Origin: Epiperipatus broadwayi
Lineage: Eukaryota > Onychophora > Udeonychophora > Euonychophora > Peripatidae
DNA: 64,000 bases
Reading direction: 5' to 3'
NCBI GenBank assembly: GCA_028023455.1
Contig: JAQFVV010012394.1
Span: forward strand, 25,619,053-25,683,052
Part shown: positions 12,401 to 27,400 of the stretch, one piece after another
Layout of the letters: the number at the start of each line of letters is the position of its first letter
How positions within the stretch are numbered: position 1 is the stretch's first letter
Program-made: the position numbers and the translations under genes
Notes under the pieces: model-generated
Databases searched by the model: none
The model's input: only the letters and a program-made list of their open reading frames with translations
What the model was told of the DNA's origin: nothing

Positions 12401-15400
12401 AGTAATTGATATTAAGCTAATCATCCAAAGTTCAGAATTTTCTTTAAATCATTTTTATTATGAGAGTTAAGTCATAAAATAATATGTAAAAAAAAAATTT
12501 TTATATACTTCTTTTATGTAAACAATACTGGCCGACTAAAAAGTAGGAAAATGACAATATAATCTGACTAAAAATTAAAAAAAACTGAATCTCATTTAAT
12601 TTTCCCTTCTTGAAAAATATCAGAGATCTTAAGAATCTAGACTTGTTATAACACAATTGGAAATTGCAGGAATATTGTTGTTTCAAAAAGACATTTGAAG
12701 CTTAAATAAATCATAAGAATCAAAAAGAGGCCTCAAATGCTTTTATGAAGTGACAATATTCCTGCAATTTCTAATTGTTTAATAACAAGTCTAGATTTTT
12801 TCCTTATATTTTGCAAGAATGACAAATTAACTAAGAGTCAGTTATTTTTTTACTTTTTAGTCAGCCAAAAATGCTTACATTATTAAAAAAAATTTGTTTT
12901 ACATAATATTTTATTAAAACTAAAAGAAAGTCTCAGCCAGAGCAAATTTCAAAAATGTGGACATACAGATAGAAATGTATACAGACACGGCAAATTAATA
13001 AAAAAAAAACAATAAAATAGCAAGATGGAAATTGTTAAAATGATTCATTCATAAAGATATTAAAATAAGTTGGTTATCAAGAAAAGCCAAACAGATGTTA
13101 AAAATTCAATTGGGCTTGAAACTGATAAATTATTTTATTTAGAAGAGTGTTATCATTATTAAGACACAAATGGGTGGAATCAAGCATCCCAACAATAATA
13201 GGTGTTCTATCGATAGCTCTGAAATTCAAACATCGATTTCCTAATATCTGATCTAAACTATTTAACAGGAATATTATGAATTGCTATCATAGATACAATT
13301 TTAATTTATTAATTATAGATTTTACTGGACCATAATGTACTTCCACGTAGTTCCTCTTTCAAATGTTGAAATCAGGATAACATTTCTTTTCACATGAGAT
13401 ACCACTTGTTAAATGCAAGTTTTTTCACTATAATTAGTAAGATTTCTTATTTGTAATAATTGGGAACTTTTTTTAGTTAATCTCTGTTGTCTTTCTAAAA
13501 TCTCTAATTAGAGTTGTAAATATTAATCTTAAAACAAAAGTTATTGTTGATCTCTTATTCTGGTGCTAGTATTATTTTTAATGGCAAGTTTTTATCTTCT
13601 GATGATGAGACGTCACTTGTTCAATTTGTTCTGTTTGCAAATAACTTTACCTTTATAACAACTTGATAACCAGATGGTGTACATTTAACCTTGTTTATAA
13701 ACTCTACTATCAATTCATGTAATTTATAGAATATTGCCTATATGTTATGATAGATTTATAAAAAGTAAAATTAAATGTGTATTTGAATTGTATGCAATTT
13801 TTGATTGTATTATTATTAATCAGTGTATAAATGAAACATTCGCACAGCATGTTTACCTCTCAAGATTTAAATTTTGCAAGAATTTGTTCAAATTCCTTTT
13901 TTTAAGTGATGCAAAATTTCAGGCACTTATAATCCAATAAAGATAATCATAATTTTGTTTATGCTATACACTGAAAATGATATACTAAATACTATGGAAC
14001 AGCAATGAGCTCACACAAGCTGATATGTTTTAAGAATCAAAAAAAAAAAAAAGGAATTCACGGCTCTTTTAAATTAACAGTTTAATTTCAGAAAGAATTT
14101 TTTCTGTATAAACACACAGCTGGTTTTGTATTGGTATAATAAATTATCATGCCTCTTGAAATATTTATTATAAACACTGTAATCAGCATCATCTGCTTTC
14201 TGATCATGACATTTCTCAATAACCATGGCAACATTGAGTATAAGCTATGCGGGTCAATGGACAAACAATAAAATTTTTAATGAATATTTGCCCCCTTTCC
14301 AAACTTATGACTTAAATCATTCCACCATAGTTTCAGACAAAAAAATTTGCTCCAATTCTTTAGATAAATTGGGTCTCAACGAATATTTTAGAGATGTAAT
14401 TGCTTTTCTCTGACCATCTTCCGTGATGCCTGCAATCAATTTTGAACATTGTGATCTGTACTTTGTTCTTATTGTCAATTACTCTTTAATTCTTAGGAAC
14501 CATTATAACTATCTGTCTCCTTGCTGAAACTGTATCAATAGTTGAGCATCATCAGTAAATAAATAAATAATTGGATGATTTGTCATTAGGGCTTATGATA
14601 TTCTTCCACCAATAGTGACAGAATTTAGCTTCGATTAGTGATCGTTATCATACTGCACTTAAGTAGTAACATTGCTTGAGCTGTGTTTTTCTAAATACTT
14701 AATTTGCTAGAATCATCTCAAAAAATAACATTCTAATTTTATAATTGTTTCTCAATTAATAGTACTTAATACTGGGCATAAATTGTTTTCATAATGAATA
14801 TATTTTTAATATTATTAGGAAAGCAATTTATCTTTAAAATTGCTCTAAAATGAGTGAAAAATACATCCATGAATAATTTTTTTTTGTATTTTTATGTGCA
14901 CACTATCACAATCTCATTTGAATTTCAAACTATTAAGAGGAGAATTTCTCCTGTCTTTTACTTAGCATCATTTTATTTTAAGCTCGAGTTGTTAGTGATT
15001 ACCATGTGATCATGCTTTAGCATAGTGATAGAATATCAGACTTTGGAGTATAAAGTTCTTGGATCTTACGAACTCTCAAACAACAAAGCCACTCTATTAT
15101 TATTATTATTGCAATTTGATATGCTATTCTCAGACTGGTTGATGATTTTTACTTCCATCAGTGAGAATGTATGATTCAAAACTGCATCCATTGTAGTCAT
15201 GTATCTGGAGATATGTTTACTTCTTTGTGTAATTAACAAGTGTTTTACTTGAAATTTAAAAAAAAAAAAAACCTAAGGTTTTGATCCAAAGATAAAGTCA
15301 CATGATGTATTTATATTTAACATTCTTAATCAATTTAAATAGAACTGAAACTACTAAAATGTGTAGTTACTGACTTGTCAGATCTATACAACTGTTTGGA

Positions 15401-18400
15401 TTCGAAACTATAGATTTTTTTTTCTAGTTAAATTCAAGCCAAAATCTTGTTAGTAAAAAAAGATAACAAAGATGGCTGCTGCTGGATGCATCACTTCACT
15501 TTGAACCTCATGTTGTCATTGATTGATAAAGGCATAAGCCAGAAATCAGTCTGAGAGTGTGGATTAAAATATGCTACCATCTGCTAACTATGGGCACTAG
15601 AATAGGAAGAAGAAAACCACAAGTAATAAAAATTTTGTATTTTAAAATATGTGGATTTTTTTTCATTTTTCTATTATAATTTTTATCATCTCCGAGTTAA
15701 ATCCAGGATACAGATGTCATTTTACTATTATAAGAATTAGTGCATTTTACAAATTTCTATTTTTTAAAGTTAAATTATGAATGTTATTTTTGTTATACCA
15801 ATAATACCTTTAGTGTATTTCTTATAGAAATTTCTAAAATTGCTACATATTTATCACTTATTATGATTATTTTTTTAAATATGCTTTAATATTTATAGGC
15901 CTACTTAACTCAGTCTTCACAGCTGTATTTAGAAACTGTTCTTCCAGTGGTCGGTGATGCGTTTTGCATCGCCCAGTCTTACCGAGCTGAGCTTTCACGA
16001 ACTAGAAGGCATTTAGCAGAGTAGGTATTTTTGATAAAAATTTAGTGAAAGTGTAAAAAATGACATTAAGATATACATATATATAAATAAATATTTAAAA
16101 TTAAATAATTACAAGAAGGTAAGATTTCTCATATATTAAACGAAACAATCTTTTTTTAACAATTATTTATGCTTTTTGTGCGTGTGTTAAATTAGTAATT
16201 TTTGACATCATTAGCATTAACAATCTACTTTTTCACAGGGATTTTTCAGCACGATATAGTTAATTTTATAATTGATCATTTAAATTAATTCTGGGGGAAA
16301 ACATGCATTGTGTATCATCTTACAGATAATTTTCTTTAGTTTTTAATGAAATGTCAAACATGTTACTGTGACTTTTAGTTTTTGATTTATCACCATTTTT
16401 CCAAACATTTATATTTATTTTTATAGAAGGTTAAAAAAAAGGGTGAATATTTTTATATTATATTAAAACATTATTTCAATCCAAAAACACTTAATTGTAC
16501 AAAAAAAAAAAATCATATAATTTTTATTGCATTGTTGAAATATTCACTTGTAAAAGAAATTGACCAAATAACTATATATTTATTCGTACAATTTTTACAC
16601 ATATGTTTTGTGATGTTTACGAAATGAGTCAAAAGACAGATAGATAAGTGCAGATTAAATTAAAATTAGTGAGGAATTACAAAGCTAACACTGTACTAAA
16701 TAAATATATCAATATTCTTTTAGAATAGATAAAGGTCTAAAAGAAATAGATGCGTGTATGATTAATTAATGAGAAGTATGTGTGCTTAAGGACATATATT
16801 TTTGTAAAGTTTTAGGTTTTATTTTGATGAAATGAAATAGTGAAATGTTAAAAAATCAGTTCATTATAATATGTATTCAAGATAGTTAAAAGGAAAAAGA
16901 AAATGAACCATTCTGAGGGAAGACGGGAAAAACAGTATATGTTTAGTCAAAATAAGAGTCATAGATCACATGACCTTATCTCTTAAGCTTGTAAGTTATA
17001 AATAATGAGGATTGCCAATTCCTCAACAAGCTTTGTGATAAATGCTTAGCCAGAGCCAGCACTTAAAATATCTGTCAGGAAAGCCCCCCCCCCCCCCAAT
17101 CCCTTGACCATGGTTTCGTGCCTACCTGGCACCTCTCTGAGGAGTGCCAAAGCATGAAACCATGGGCAGGGGTTTGGGAGGGGGGGTTCCTGACAGAGAT
17201 ATTTTTAAGGGCTGGCTCTGGCTAAGCATTTATCACAAAGCTTGTTGAGGAATTGGCAATCCTCATAGTATTTTTAAAACTTATACAAATGAAGTTTTTT
17301 TATAAATTATACAAATATTAGATGACATTTTGAGTGAGTATAATATTGTGAAGTTAGATTTTGTTATGAAAGCAGCAATTAATAAAGTCATTAAAATTGT
17401 TTTCAGGATAAAGTAGAGTAATCAAAATCTTTTCTTTTTTTTGAGATATAGTTGTTAACGAGCTTGCAAATGTTTTTGGAAAAATATTCTGAGCAAATGA
17501 GCAGATTGCACTTCAGTTAAGAAAGTATGTTGTGATGGAAAGTATTTTTCAGCTGTATATTAGAAAAACTATAAAAAGGCTTGGAAAAAATGGCACTCAA
17601 TATACATATAAGTTGCATCATTGTAGTGAACTAAGGCTATAGTATTTTCCTTTCACATCAAGTGAAATGATACGTATGATTCAGTATTATTTAATGTCTC
17701 TTTGATGCATTGAACTCATCTACATGTTAAACCGACATAAGCGCAGATCATATTTGTAAATATAACCTGTGGAAGCAATGACCATCCAAGCTTATAGTTC
17801 TAAATTGGTCCACATGTCTGACTAGTGGAACTGCTATTTTTGTCATTCATCATACACTGCCCCTTCGAATTCTGGCATGGAGTGTAGATTATGTTGACTT
17901 AGCCAGAAGTTATTTGCCGAATTGCAAGAATATACCTTAGTAAAGATCAAAAGATATTGCAAACTTATAAACTCATCATCATTTAGGAAATCTGAAGAAC
18001 TGCCTGCAGAATGTGTTCAAGACTACAAATCACACGATGCCAAATTTCCATTCACCAGAATGAATGAAAATTCAAATTCATAATTGTTTATGGAAAGGTA
18101 TTTGAGAAATTAGTTACCTTGTACATATTTGCATAATCAATAGTTGTTATTAGTAAAAATATCATTTTTTTCTATTCATTTGTGAAAGACCTTAACGAAT
18201 ACATTTTTTTTTACTTTTATGCTTATTCATGCAAATATTAAATTTATTTGGTAAATGTTACTCTTTCTAATTGTTAAATTAATTTGATAAGGGAAAACCA
18301 TATAAATTTTATTTGTTCCCGATCTAAAATAGTCAATCTTTTGATAGCTAAAATATATTTGGTAGAAAATCTAAACAGGGATTTCATTTATTACTATTGT

Positions 18401-21400
18401 TTATAAGATATTTCATGCTTTCATTCCCAATTATCAATTATGAGTGGTTTTAAAATTTATATTAATAAAGAATTTTTCCATGAACAAGATATTTTAACTT
18501 TTTAAATAAGTAGTCATAACAGCACATTTGATTGATAGAACATTTTAATGCTTGTTTGTAATATGGTCTGACAGATTTGATATATATTTATCATAAATTA
18601 TTTTCCTGATTATTATTTATGAGGAACATTAGACATGATAAAATACAACCATCAATCATGCACTGTTCTAAAAGGTATGATATTAATAAAGAAATTCACC
18701 ATACTTAAAAGGAGAGAATGAAATATTTTACAAAATAATACTTTGATGTCCTCATAAAGTCTAGTTAATGTGGTATTTTAATATTATTTGGTAATTCAGA
18801 CTTGAAAAATTTCTACATATTAACTTAATAAAACAATTGTTGAGGTTAAACCTGGCCTATTTCCATTCTCCACCCCTAATGTTAAGATAGTTATTGAAGT
18901 AGCTTAAGTTTGTGCAAACTTATTTATGAGATCTTGCTTTTGTGAGTTAGGAATTGGTGCTTAATGGTGGACATTTTGTAAAATCTTGGGAGTGATTTGA
19001 AACCAAGAAGTGATACTGAAAATCATAATAGAGCAAAATAAAGCTGCATTACACAGATTAGATTCTTTTTCAGCGTTGGTTTTATAAACTCATACTTCAT
19101 AAAACTTAACTATGGATTGATAATCATCACAAGTTAGAGGTGATATTGTATATGTACCATTAACAATGTGTTTGCATCGGTGCAGGGCATTAAGGCATGT
19201 AGATATATTTTTATATAGTTACCATTTTAAGCATCACTGTATGAAGGGGGTGACAATATTTTGCTTACATACACATATATATGTTACAAAGCACTCATTT
19301 TTGATACCACAACCTATATTATTGTAGTAAACCACCAAACATCACATGATCACCATTTCTTATACATGCTCATAACTGTTATTAAAACAAGCAAAACTCT
19401 CCATGCAGTAGTGCCACTCAATGCAAGCCAGAGTAATCAATGGTGCCAGAAGGCTTGTGCATAAAATCCCTATTTATTACCTACTCATGCAATATCCCCA
19501 GACTAATTTCTGGTGTGGTCTTTGTCAGTGAGGAGCCTTGGATCTGAGAGCACTGCAGTTAGATCTCGGGATCTAATGCAACCCTCCAGCAACCACCCTT
19601 TATCTCTACTTAACTACAAAACTATGAGAATGAAATTGAAAATACAATAATATTTTCAATCTAAGATCTAGATGCAGTGCTCTCAGATCAAAGGCTCCTC
19701 ACTGACAAAGGCCACAAGCCAGAAACTAGTCTGGGAATATTGGATGAGTAGGTATTAGATAGTTTTTACCTGTTTTACTATTGTAGTATATGTATGTGCA
19801 CGAGTAAATCTTCCTGTTTAAGTTAAGTATTATAATTTTGTTTTTCTATCTTTATAAATATTTTTAAAATAAAAATTTTGAAAACAAATTCATTTTTTTT
19901 AATTTATCATACCATTTCCACCTTTTTAGACACTTTCTCAATACTTTTATTTGTATTAAACTAAGTTTCGACTGTCCTGCAGTCATCATCAGAGCTACAA
20001 TATTCAAATATATAATTATACAATTATTATACTTATCCACATATTGATATACATAATTAAATACACAATATAAACAAAAAGAATTATACATTTTAATATG
20101 ACCTTTATAAATAATCATTTCTCATTTTATTACTTTACCTTTTAAATAATTTTATCAATATTTTATATTAATTTATTTTATATCACTTTATTTTATTTTT
20201 TAAAATATTATTTAATATAATAATTATAACTTTAACATTTATTTAATGCATATTATTATCATTTTTCTTATATTATAAAATCAACTTCTAACCTGGTCTT
20301 ATTTTTATTAAATATTTCTGTCAATTAACTTTACCCACATTACAAATTATTATTATTTTTTTGTTTTTTTATTACAAAAAATTACTTACCTCTTGTTAAT
20401 TCTATTTCCAAAACCCAAGTGACAAAAAAATTCAAAATTTGTATTTGTTTAACACTCCCTCTATTGTCATTTTTTTTAATTTTTTTTTTTAACTTTTTCA
20501 AATTCTAATTATTATTAACAATTGTTTATAAAATTATTGTTCTTACCCCGAAATTCCTATTAAGACTTGGTTTTATACTCTTAATCAAGATTGCCTCTTT
20601 AATTTTCCTATCCCTTCTATTATTTGTGTAATTAATTAATTAATCATTTTTATACAATCTTTTTCAAACCTATGAACTGCTTCTAATGAATGCAAATAAA
20701 TAGGTGATCTCTTATCATATTTATGTTGAATTAATCTGGTATAAATTGAATTCTGTTTCTCCCACATAATTAGTTTTTATATTTTTACTTTTACATGATT
20801 TGCATTCAATTTTATATACACCATTTGTTTTTTAATACTTTTTTTACATACTTATTATCTAATATATTAAGTATATTCTTCTTTTTATTTACTATCTTAA
20901 ATTTTATTACATTATTAAACTTTTTGTTAATTCTAATAATTATTCTATTCATACTTTTTACAATATTGTTATTATAAGTTTTAATACCTATATATTTATT
21001 CTTATTTATTTTATTTTTTCTACTTACTATTCCATTACTTGTATTAAATTTCTCTTCCAATTTTCTTATATTTTCTTCTATAACTTTTTCTGGATATTCA
21101 TTATCTCTAAGCTCTTTACTTATTAATTCTGTCTTCTATATTCTTCCTCATCTGAGCAATAATTCCAAACTCTATATATTCTTGAATTTATACTACTTAT
21201 TTTTTTTGTTAGAAGGAAAGCCTATTATTTAAGAAAAGCTTGATTAAAAGACTATTTTGGATTAATGAAGGGTTCCTATTTATATATCTTCATTTTGTTT
21301 TAATATTCAAAATAATTAACTGTAAAAATTTTACATTTTATATTTTTATTTAATTCTTTTTATTATACTTTCTTAGCTTTACTGGTTTTTTGTAGTTTTA

Positions 21401-24400
21401 TTTTTATGTATTATTTAATATATTTTTTATGTGTCAGATGGTTAGAGTAAAAATTTCATCTTCAATAGATGCATTAAAAACATGGTGTTTTCATGAGGAA
21501 TCAAATTAAAGAAAATAATAGTCTGTCTTATTTGCTAAACAATAAATACAACTATGAAAGTTAGTAATATGCATTGATAAATATTTGAATCTGGTTGTAT
21601 TGATATAGAACTGTGCATCTATATAGTACACACAGTAATTGTATTGCTAATTCTTGACTACTGTTAAATAAACTTTTGATTATAGTTTAATTTTTTTGTT
21701 CATTAAATTTATTCAAAGTAAATATATATTATTTTAGGTATTCTCATGTTGAAGCTGAATGTCCATTTATTACTTTTGAAGATCTTTTGAACAGACTAGA
21801 GGATTTGGTGTGCGATGTTGTTGACAGATTACTTAAAACATCCTATGTTTCTTTGCTGTACGAAGTTAATCCCGTAAGTAGGAAAAATGTGCACAAAATG
21901 GGTGCTTATAAGTTTGCATATATAAAAAAAAAATTAATCAAATAGTTAACTGTTTGGGACATCATACAATGTTTGAACATCAGAAATCATAGAGTTTTGA
22001 TCCAGGAACTTTAGCTCTTGAATCAATCAGTCTACCAGTGGGGTAAAATGCACAGGGGTATTGATTCCATGATTAGAGGAAACACTTGATGCACTGAAGT
22101 TATAGTATCGAATTTCATGCAGAAGCAAAGAAACTAAGAATCTTTTTTTGCTCAATAGTAGAGTGATGGACACGAGAGCTGAAAGATTTTGGATTAAAGT
22201 TCAACCTGTCAATTTGTAGGGCTCTAATTGTACAACTTACAGAGTGACCAATCTTTTTTACCTTGTATGGATTAGGGCAGTGGCAAAACTAAGGATTCTT
22301 GAATCAAAGCTTGTCACTTTAGGTGCTCAAGTGTCAATTACTTCTTGAGTAACCAACCAATTACTTATTTATGTGAATTTATTATACTGTACAATGAAAA
22401 TAAAAAAATATTGAATTATTAAAAGTCAGTTACCCAACATTTATTGGATCATTAGAAATCCACTTTTCAATGTCAGTGGAATAAATATAATTGAATAATA
22501 ATTGCATGACTTTAGTGTTCCCGAGTTCATAAGAAATTAAAGCACCAGAAATGACAGAGTTGGACTGCTATCCATGGACGTTGAATTCCAGAATCTGATA
22601 TTTTGCAACTTAACATGCAGAGTTCAGACTAGATTGATAATAGATTTTAAGCAAATATGAGAGCAAAAAAGAACCTTTGAATAAAATGTTTCTTGCAGTC
22701 GTTTTCTTTTAATGACTCCAACAGTTATTTTGCTATTTATTGGTATAGATATTTATTTGACAGACATTGTTATAGGAAAATCTTTACATTATGGGAAGTT
22801 TTGTTTTAGACTTTGGTAATATTCTCAAACAAGTATGTCGACTCAAAAATATAAAAAAAGATGTCCGTAAATATTATTAACTGCTTATTATTCATAAATT
22901 GTTTGCTTTGAGAATTGAAATTGAATTCAGTATTCAATAAATAAAAATAATTCTGGAAATTAATAGCGGTTACTATTTGTAGATTTTTTTTTTTTACTAT
23001 AAGATAATTAAAAAATTTTTTTTTTCTTGCATTTTTTAAAAACAACAAAGATCTAAGTTCTGTATATCTGTAACACATTCATATCAAATAGATTATAAAA
23101 TTAAAAACAAAAATATATATATATAAACCAATATAAAATTCTGAATGTATATGTAAATAAGTCTTTTTTTCTTCATATTTGTTAATCATATAAAAGAATT
23201 TTAAATCATAAATTTTTTCTTGTATTTTTAACACTACTTTTTATTCATAATTTTTATTAAAAATTGTAAATAATGTAAAAATATAATTTTTAAAGAATAA
23301 AATTATAAAGATGTAAGCACTATATATGCACAACACATCCATATTAAATAAAAAACTTAAAAAAAGAAATCGCCGAAATATATGTATGAATTATAATTTA
23401 ATTTTTAATAAATGGAAATATTCAATAAATGGAGTTTCCCTTTTTATTTTTATTTAAAAACTACAGCCACACTCTTATTACGACAACAACCAATCATGAT
23501 AAGCTGTGTGGAACTGAAAAAGAGAATATACGTATGAATATATTGTACAGGACACCATACACCCATCACTTGAGGATGTGATTGAATATATGACAATCCG
23601 GACATAATAGAATAATTGTTCCTGAGACTAGCTCAGCTTAGAGTATGAGACTACTGAATATTAAACAATTGTTAGTTGTTAGATAAATAACAGAAAAACA
23701 AATGGCAGACAAATTTAAATAATCAAAATAATATTTATTAATTACTAGGTTTTTTATAAAATATAAAAGAATCCATTCCAAAATAAAATGAAATAGTACT
23801 CCTACATGGATGGTTACACATTAGGTAAGACTCATTGGTATAGTTGTTTCATACCATTATTTTTAACTACATTAATATCCTAGCAAAATCAAACTCGGAA
23901 TTTTATAAACACTGGTTATGAAATGATCATTTCATTGCGTACACTTTAAGCTAATCTTTCTTATTATCATTGCTAACCCATGCAGATTTGTACGATATGC
24001 TAAGTCTGCGATCGAACCCAGGCCAAGCAAAAGAGATACAGTGGACTTATAATGGGCCTTCCTATTACATTCAACACCCACAACCATACACGTTTTATTG
24101 ATACATAGGCTAGGATAGCCCGCACAAGCCTGCCTTTTATACTTTAATACTTAGTGTATATATATATTGTACCTATATTGATATAGGCACATATAATTTT
24201 ATCTAAAATTATATTATTAAAATAATCTTTCGTTAAAGAAAAACATAAAATTAAATGTTGAAGAGTTTATTCAGTTTGTTTTTGAAAAAGATAAAAATCA
24301 AATAGTTTTCTAGCGTTAGTTTTGAAATAAAAAGCTACAATTAATTAATCAAAAGGGGGGAGGGGAGTCTTGGTTTGAGAAATTAAACTAAGGGTTATAA

Positions 24401-27400
24401 AAGGAAGTGAAGAGTTTTTATTAGTATTCTTAAAAATATAATTTAAAAAGTTAAAACATACCAATCTCTTTTCATTCAAGAAAAAATAATGTTAAAACTA
24501 ATATATGTGCGTATATATGTGCGAGTGTCAACAATAGAATAAATGTTATTATAAATAAATGAATGTTAAAGAAGATTATCATTAAAAAACACGGCAATGG
24601 TTATTAATTGATATAAAACAACATTTGTGCATGGCTATTGCTAATTAAGCAATCTTTCAAAACACGTTTATCAAATGATTATCAATGGAATTCGACAACA
24701 GATATTTGCCGGGAATATTTCGACAACACATTGCAGATATAAATAGACTTTTTTTTATCGGACAGTAATCAGTTCACAAATTTATTGAGTGAGTGCAGTT
24801 CAGAAATTAATTGAGCAGTTAACAAACAAAATGCAGTGTTGAGAAGATCTTAGGAACGCACGTTTATCTCCAGCCCAGATGTCCTAGAAAACAGCAGATC
24901 TGCCCGTGAAATAATGTCAGCTTAACATCTTAGAAAATCTCCGTCAGTATCTAATTGTCTCCGATAGTAATAATCGTGAAAATCAGGAAACTCAGCAAGG
25001 AAACGTCCCAGCCGGCTGGTAAGCATTCATAATGGAAACATTTTCACCGAAAGCAGCCTCCAAAGAACAAAATTCTACGTCAACATTCAAAAGCCTAGGT
25101 AAAAACATTTGCTTATTTCATTTATACTGTAATAGCCATTGCATTGCATTAATTCGTACGAATCTTTCAAGAGTCTAATTATATGAACTCTATATCATAC
25201 ATAAATGAACTATTGATGTGTGTGATTAAATTTCAAATGCTATGTAGTCCTTTATTATCATTATTATGTGTGTGCATGAGTTAATATGTGCGTGATCCTT
25301 ATATCAATATTATTAGTCAAAGTAGATAAATTCCCAGTGTTCTGTTATGAAAATATTCAAGAATATTTAAACTATTTAGAATGTTAATTTAAAATATGCG
25401 TGTGTTTTATTAGAAGTATAAAATGTTTAAATTTAGTAAATAAATGTTAGTTAATAAATTATCTTTAAAATTAAACTTTATTTGTCGGTCAATTCTTTTT
25501 AACAAATTCTTTTATCAATTCTTTTAATCACTAATTAAGTATAATCTATTAGTGATTACAAATAGCTGAGCTAGTCGTAGATTTAGGCGTTGAGTTAGTG
25601 GCCACTGTTCAAAGTGCGCTGTCGATTCTTTTAGATTCTTTTAGAATAAGCAGCTGGCGCCCGTGGTTATACACAAACAAAAAAGTGCTTTGGACGTGGT
25701 GTTCAACTCAACAGCCGAGAAGAAGCTATGTCCTGGAAATGTAACGCTAGTTATATACTTTATAGCTATCGTTTGGGCATACATACTCTCCGAGTATGTT
25801 CTTCTCTGCCTAAGAGACCGGTGTTTCGAATGCACATATTTGAACTCGGTTCAAATGGCTATACCCAACTGTGGGGCTGAACCTAAGAAACAATAGTAAC
25901 GAAATACTATGTTTCTTGTTTAAAATTTTTTTATAAAAAGCTAAATTATGTTTGTGAAAGTGTTTTAATTTTTTTAAAAAAAAAGAATTGACCGATTTTT
26001 TTTTCTTTAAATGAAAAGAGATTTTGACATGTATGCTATCAAATCAGAGACAGTTGATATTTGGGTGGATTTAAAGCGTTAGAACGGGTAGTAAAAAGGA
26101 CAAAAGGGTGGAGTTAGCGTGAGTTTCCGTCTTAGTAAGAAAAATAAATAAACAATTCGATTTTGCAAAATATAATTTAAAAAATACAAAGTAATAGCCT
26201 AACTATGAATAAAGAAATGGATCCGAAAGAAAGCCCAATATATTTTAAAAATCCCCAGTTAGTAGAAAAGGAGAAAGAAGAAGTATCTGAGATGCGAATG
26301 TTGATGAAAATGATGATGAATATGATGGAAGAAATGCGTCAAGAATTTAAACAAAGTCAACAAGAATTGTGTCAGAAATTTGAACAAAGTCAGTTAGAAC
26401 TCAAAGCAGAATTGAAGGAAGAAATTAGTCAGGTTAAAACAGAAATTAAAGAACTCAGAGCAGAAGTAAGAGAAATAAGATGTGAGATAACGGTAAAGGT
26501 AGAGAAGAACCAAGAAGTTATAGAGTTAGATTTAATTAAAGAAAGTCAGGAAGTTGAAAAGGAAGTTGAGGTGATAAAAGACATAGAAATTGAATTAGAA
26601 TCAGATAGCATTGTGATAAATAAAGTAGACACAAATGTAGATCAAGAAATAGAAGAAAAACATAAGTTCAAGGTAGTAGATATTGTAGAAAAGTTTTTAC
26701 AAAAATTTAAAAAGGTTAAAGTAAACATTCGCATTCGCTGTAGATGTAGATTTAAAACAAAGAGAAAGCGTAGAAAAAAATATTCCCAGATTGAAGTAAT
26801 TCGGAGTTTGTCTAGGTATAAAGGTTTTCTGAGTTACGAAGTCGAAAACAGAACGGAAAGAGAAAGAGATAAAGCAATAAAATATAAAAGCGGAACCGAT
26901 AAGAGAGGAAAGTTAGTTTATATTATAGAATTTGTAGAAAGAAAAAAGGAGCCGCCAGACATAGTTTAAGAGTTAGTAAACGGGTGGAATAGTAAAGGAA
27001 ATAAACAAAAAGGACCGGAAATGGACAATGAGCACGAATATGATTATTCTAAAGTAAATAAATCTAATAAATTAAATCTGAAACTTCTATTTAAAACTTA
27101 AGACAATAAATTTAAAAATGAATGAATAATAATAAATGAAATGTTGCAAGTAATAATAATAACGTAGGCTTCGCAAAATAAAAGATTTTTTTTTCTCCAC
27201 GCACATATTAATTAAGAAGAAATGCTCGTAAACAAACAGCTCAAATAAAAAAAAAAAAATCAATCAATAAAATCAAGTTAAATAAATGGGTCAAGTTAAT
27301 GATGTAAAAGTAAAGTTGTAGGTTTAAATAAATGAAAAGATAACGGAATTTCTAGAATAAAATTAAGTTAGTCAAATAGATATTTGTATGATAATGAATC

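Larger units (their letters stand above)
12364..15898 (+). other. NARS1 intron C-D (3.5 kb)
   Basis: Starts gtatgt and ends tttatag. It contains an inverted-repeat element (12530-12866), a tRNA-like relic (15015-15082) and a short diverged foldback-family remnant (15470-15600). Between 12870 and 15000 I see only AT-rich DNA with simple A/T tracts. Confidence 0.65.
16021..21737 (+). other. NARS1 intron D-E (5.7 kb)
   Basis: Starts gtaggt and ends attttag. It holds a foldback element (16958-17288), another with target duplication (19318-19788) and a Penelope-like remnant on the minus strand (19860-21150). 17300-19260 is unassigned, moderately complex, non-coding sequence. Confidence 0.65.

Noticed and set aside
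20795-20977. Leu/Ile-rich 60-codon + strand frame
   Set aside because: It is the antisense of the Penelope remnant and T-rich by composition.
25641-25896. Overlapping open frames on both strands near 25650-25900, and again at 29750-30178
   Set aside because: They recur because the LTR end and leader are duplicated; they span the primer site, and no conserved protein is visible.
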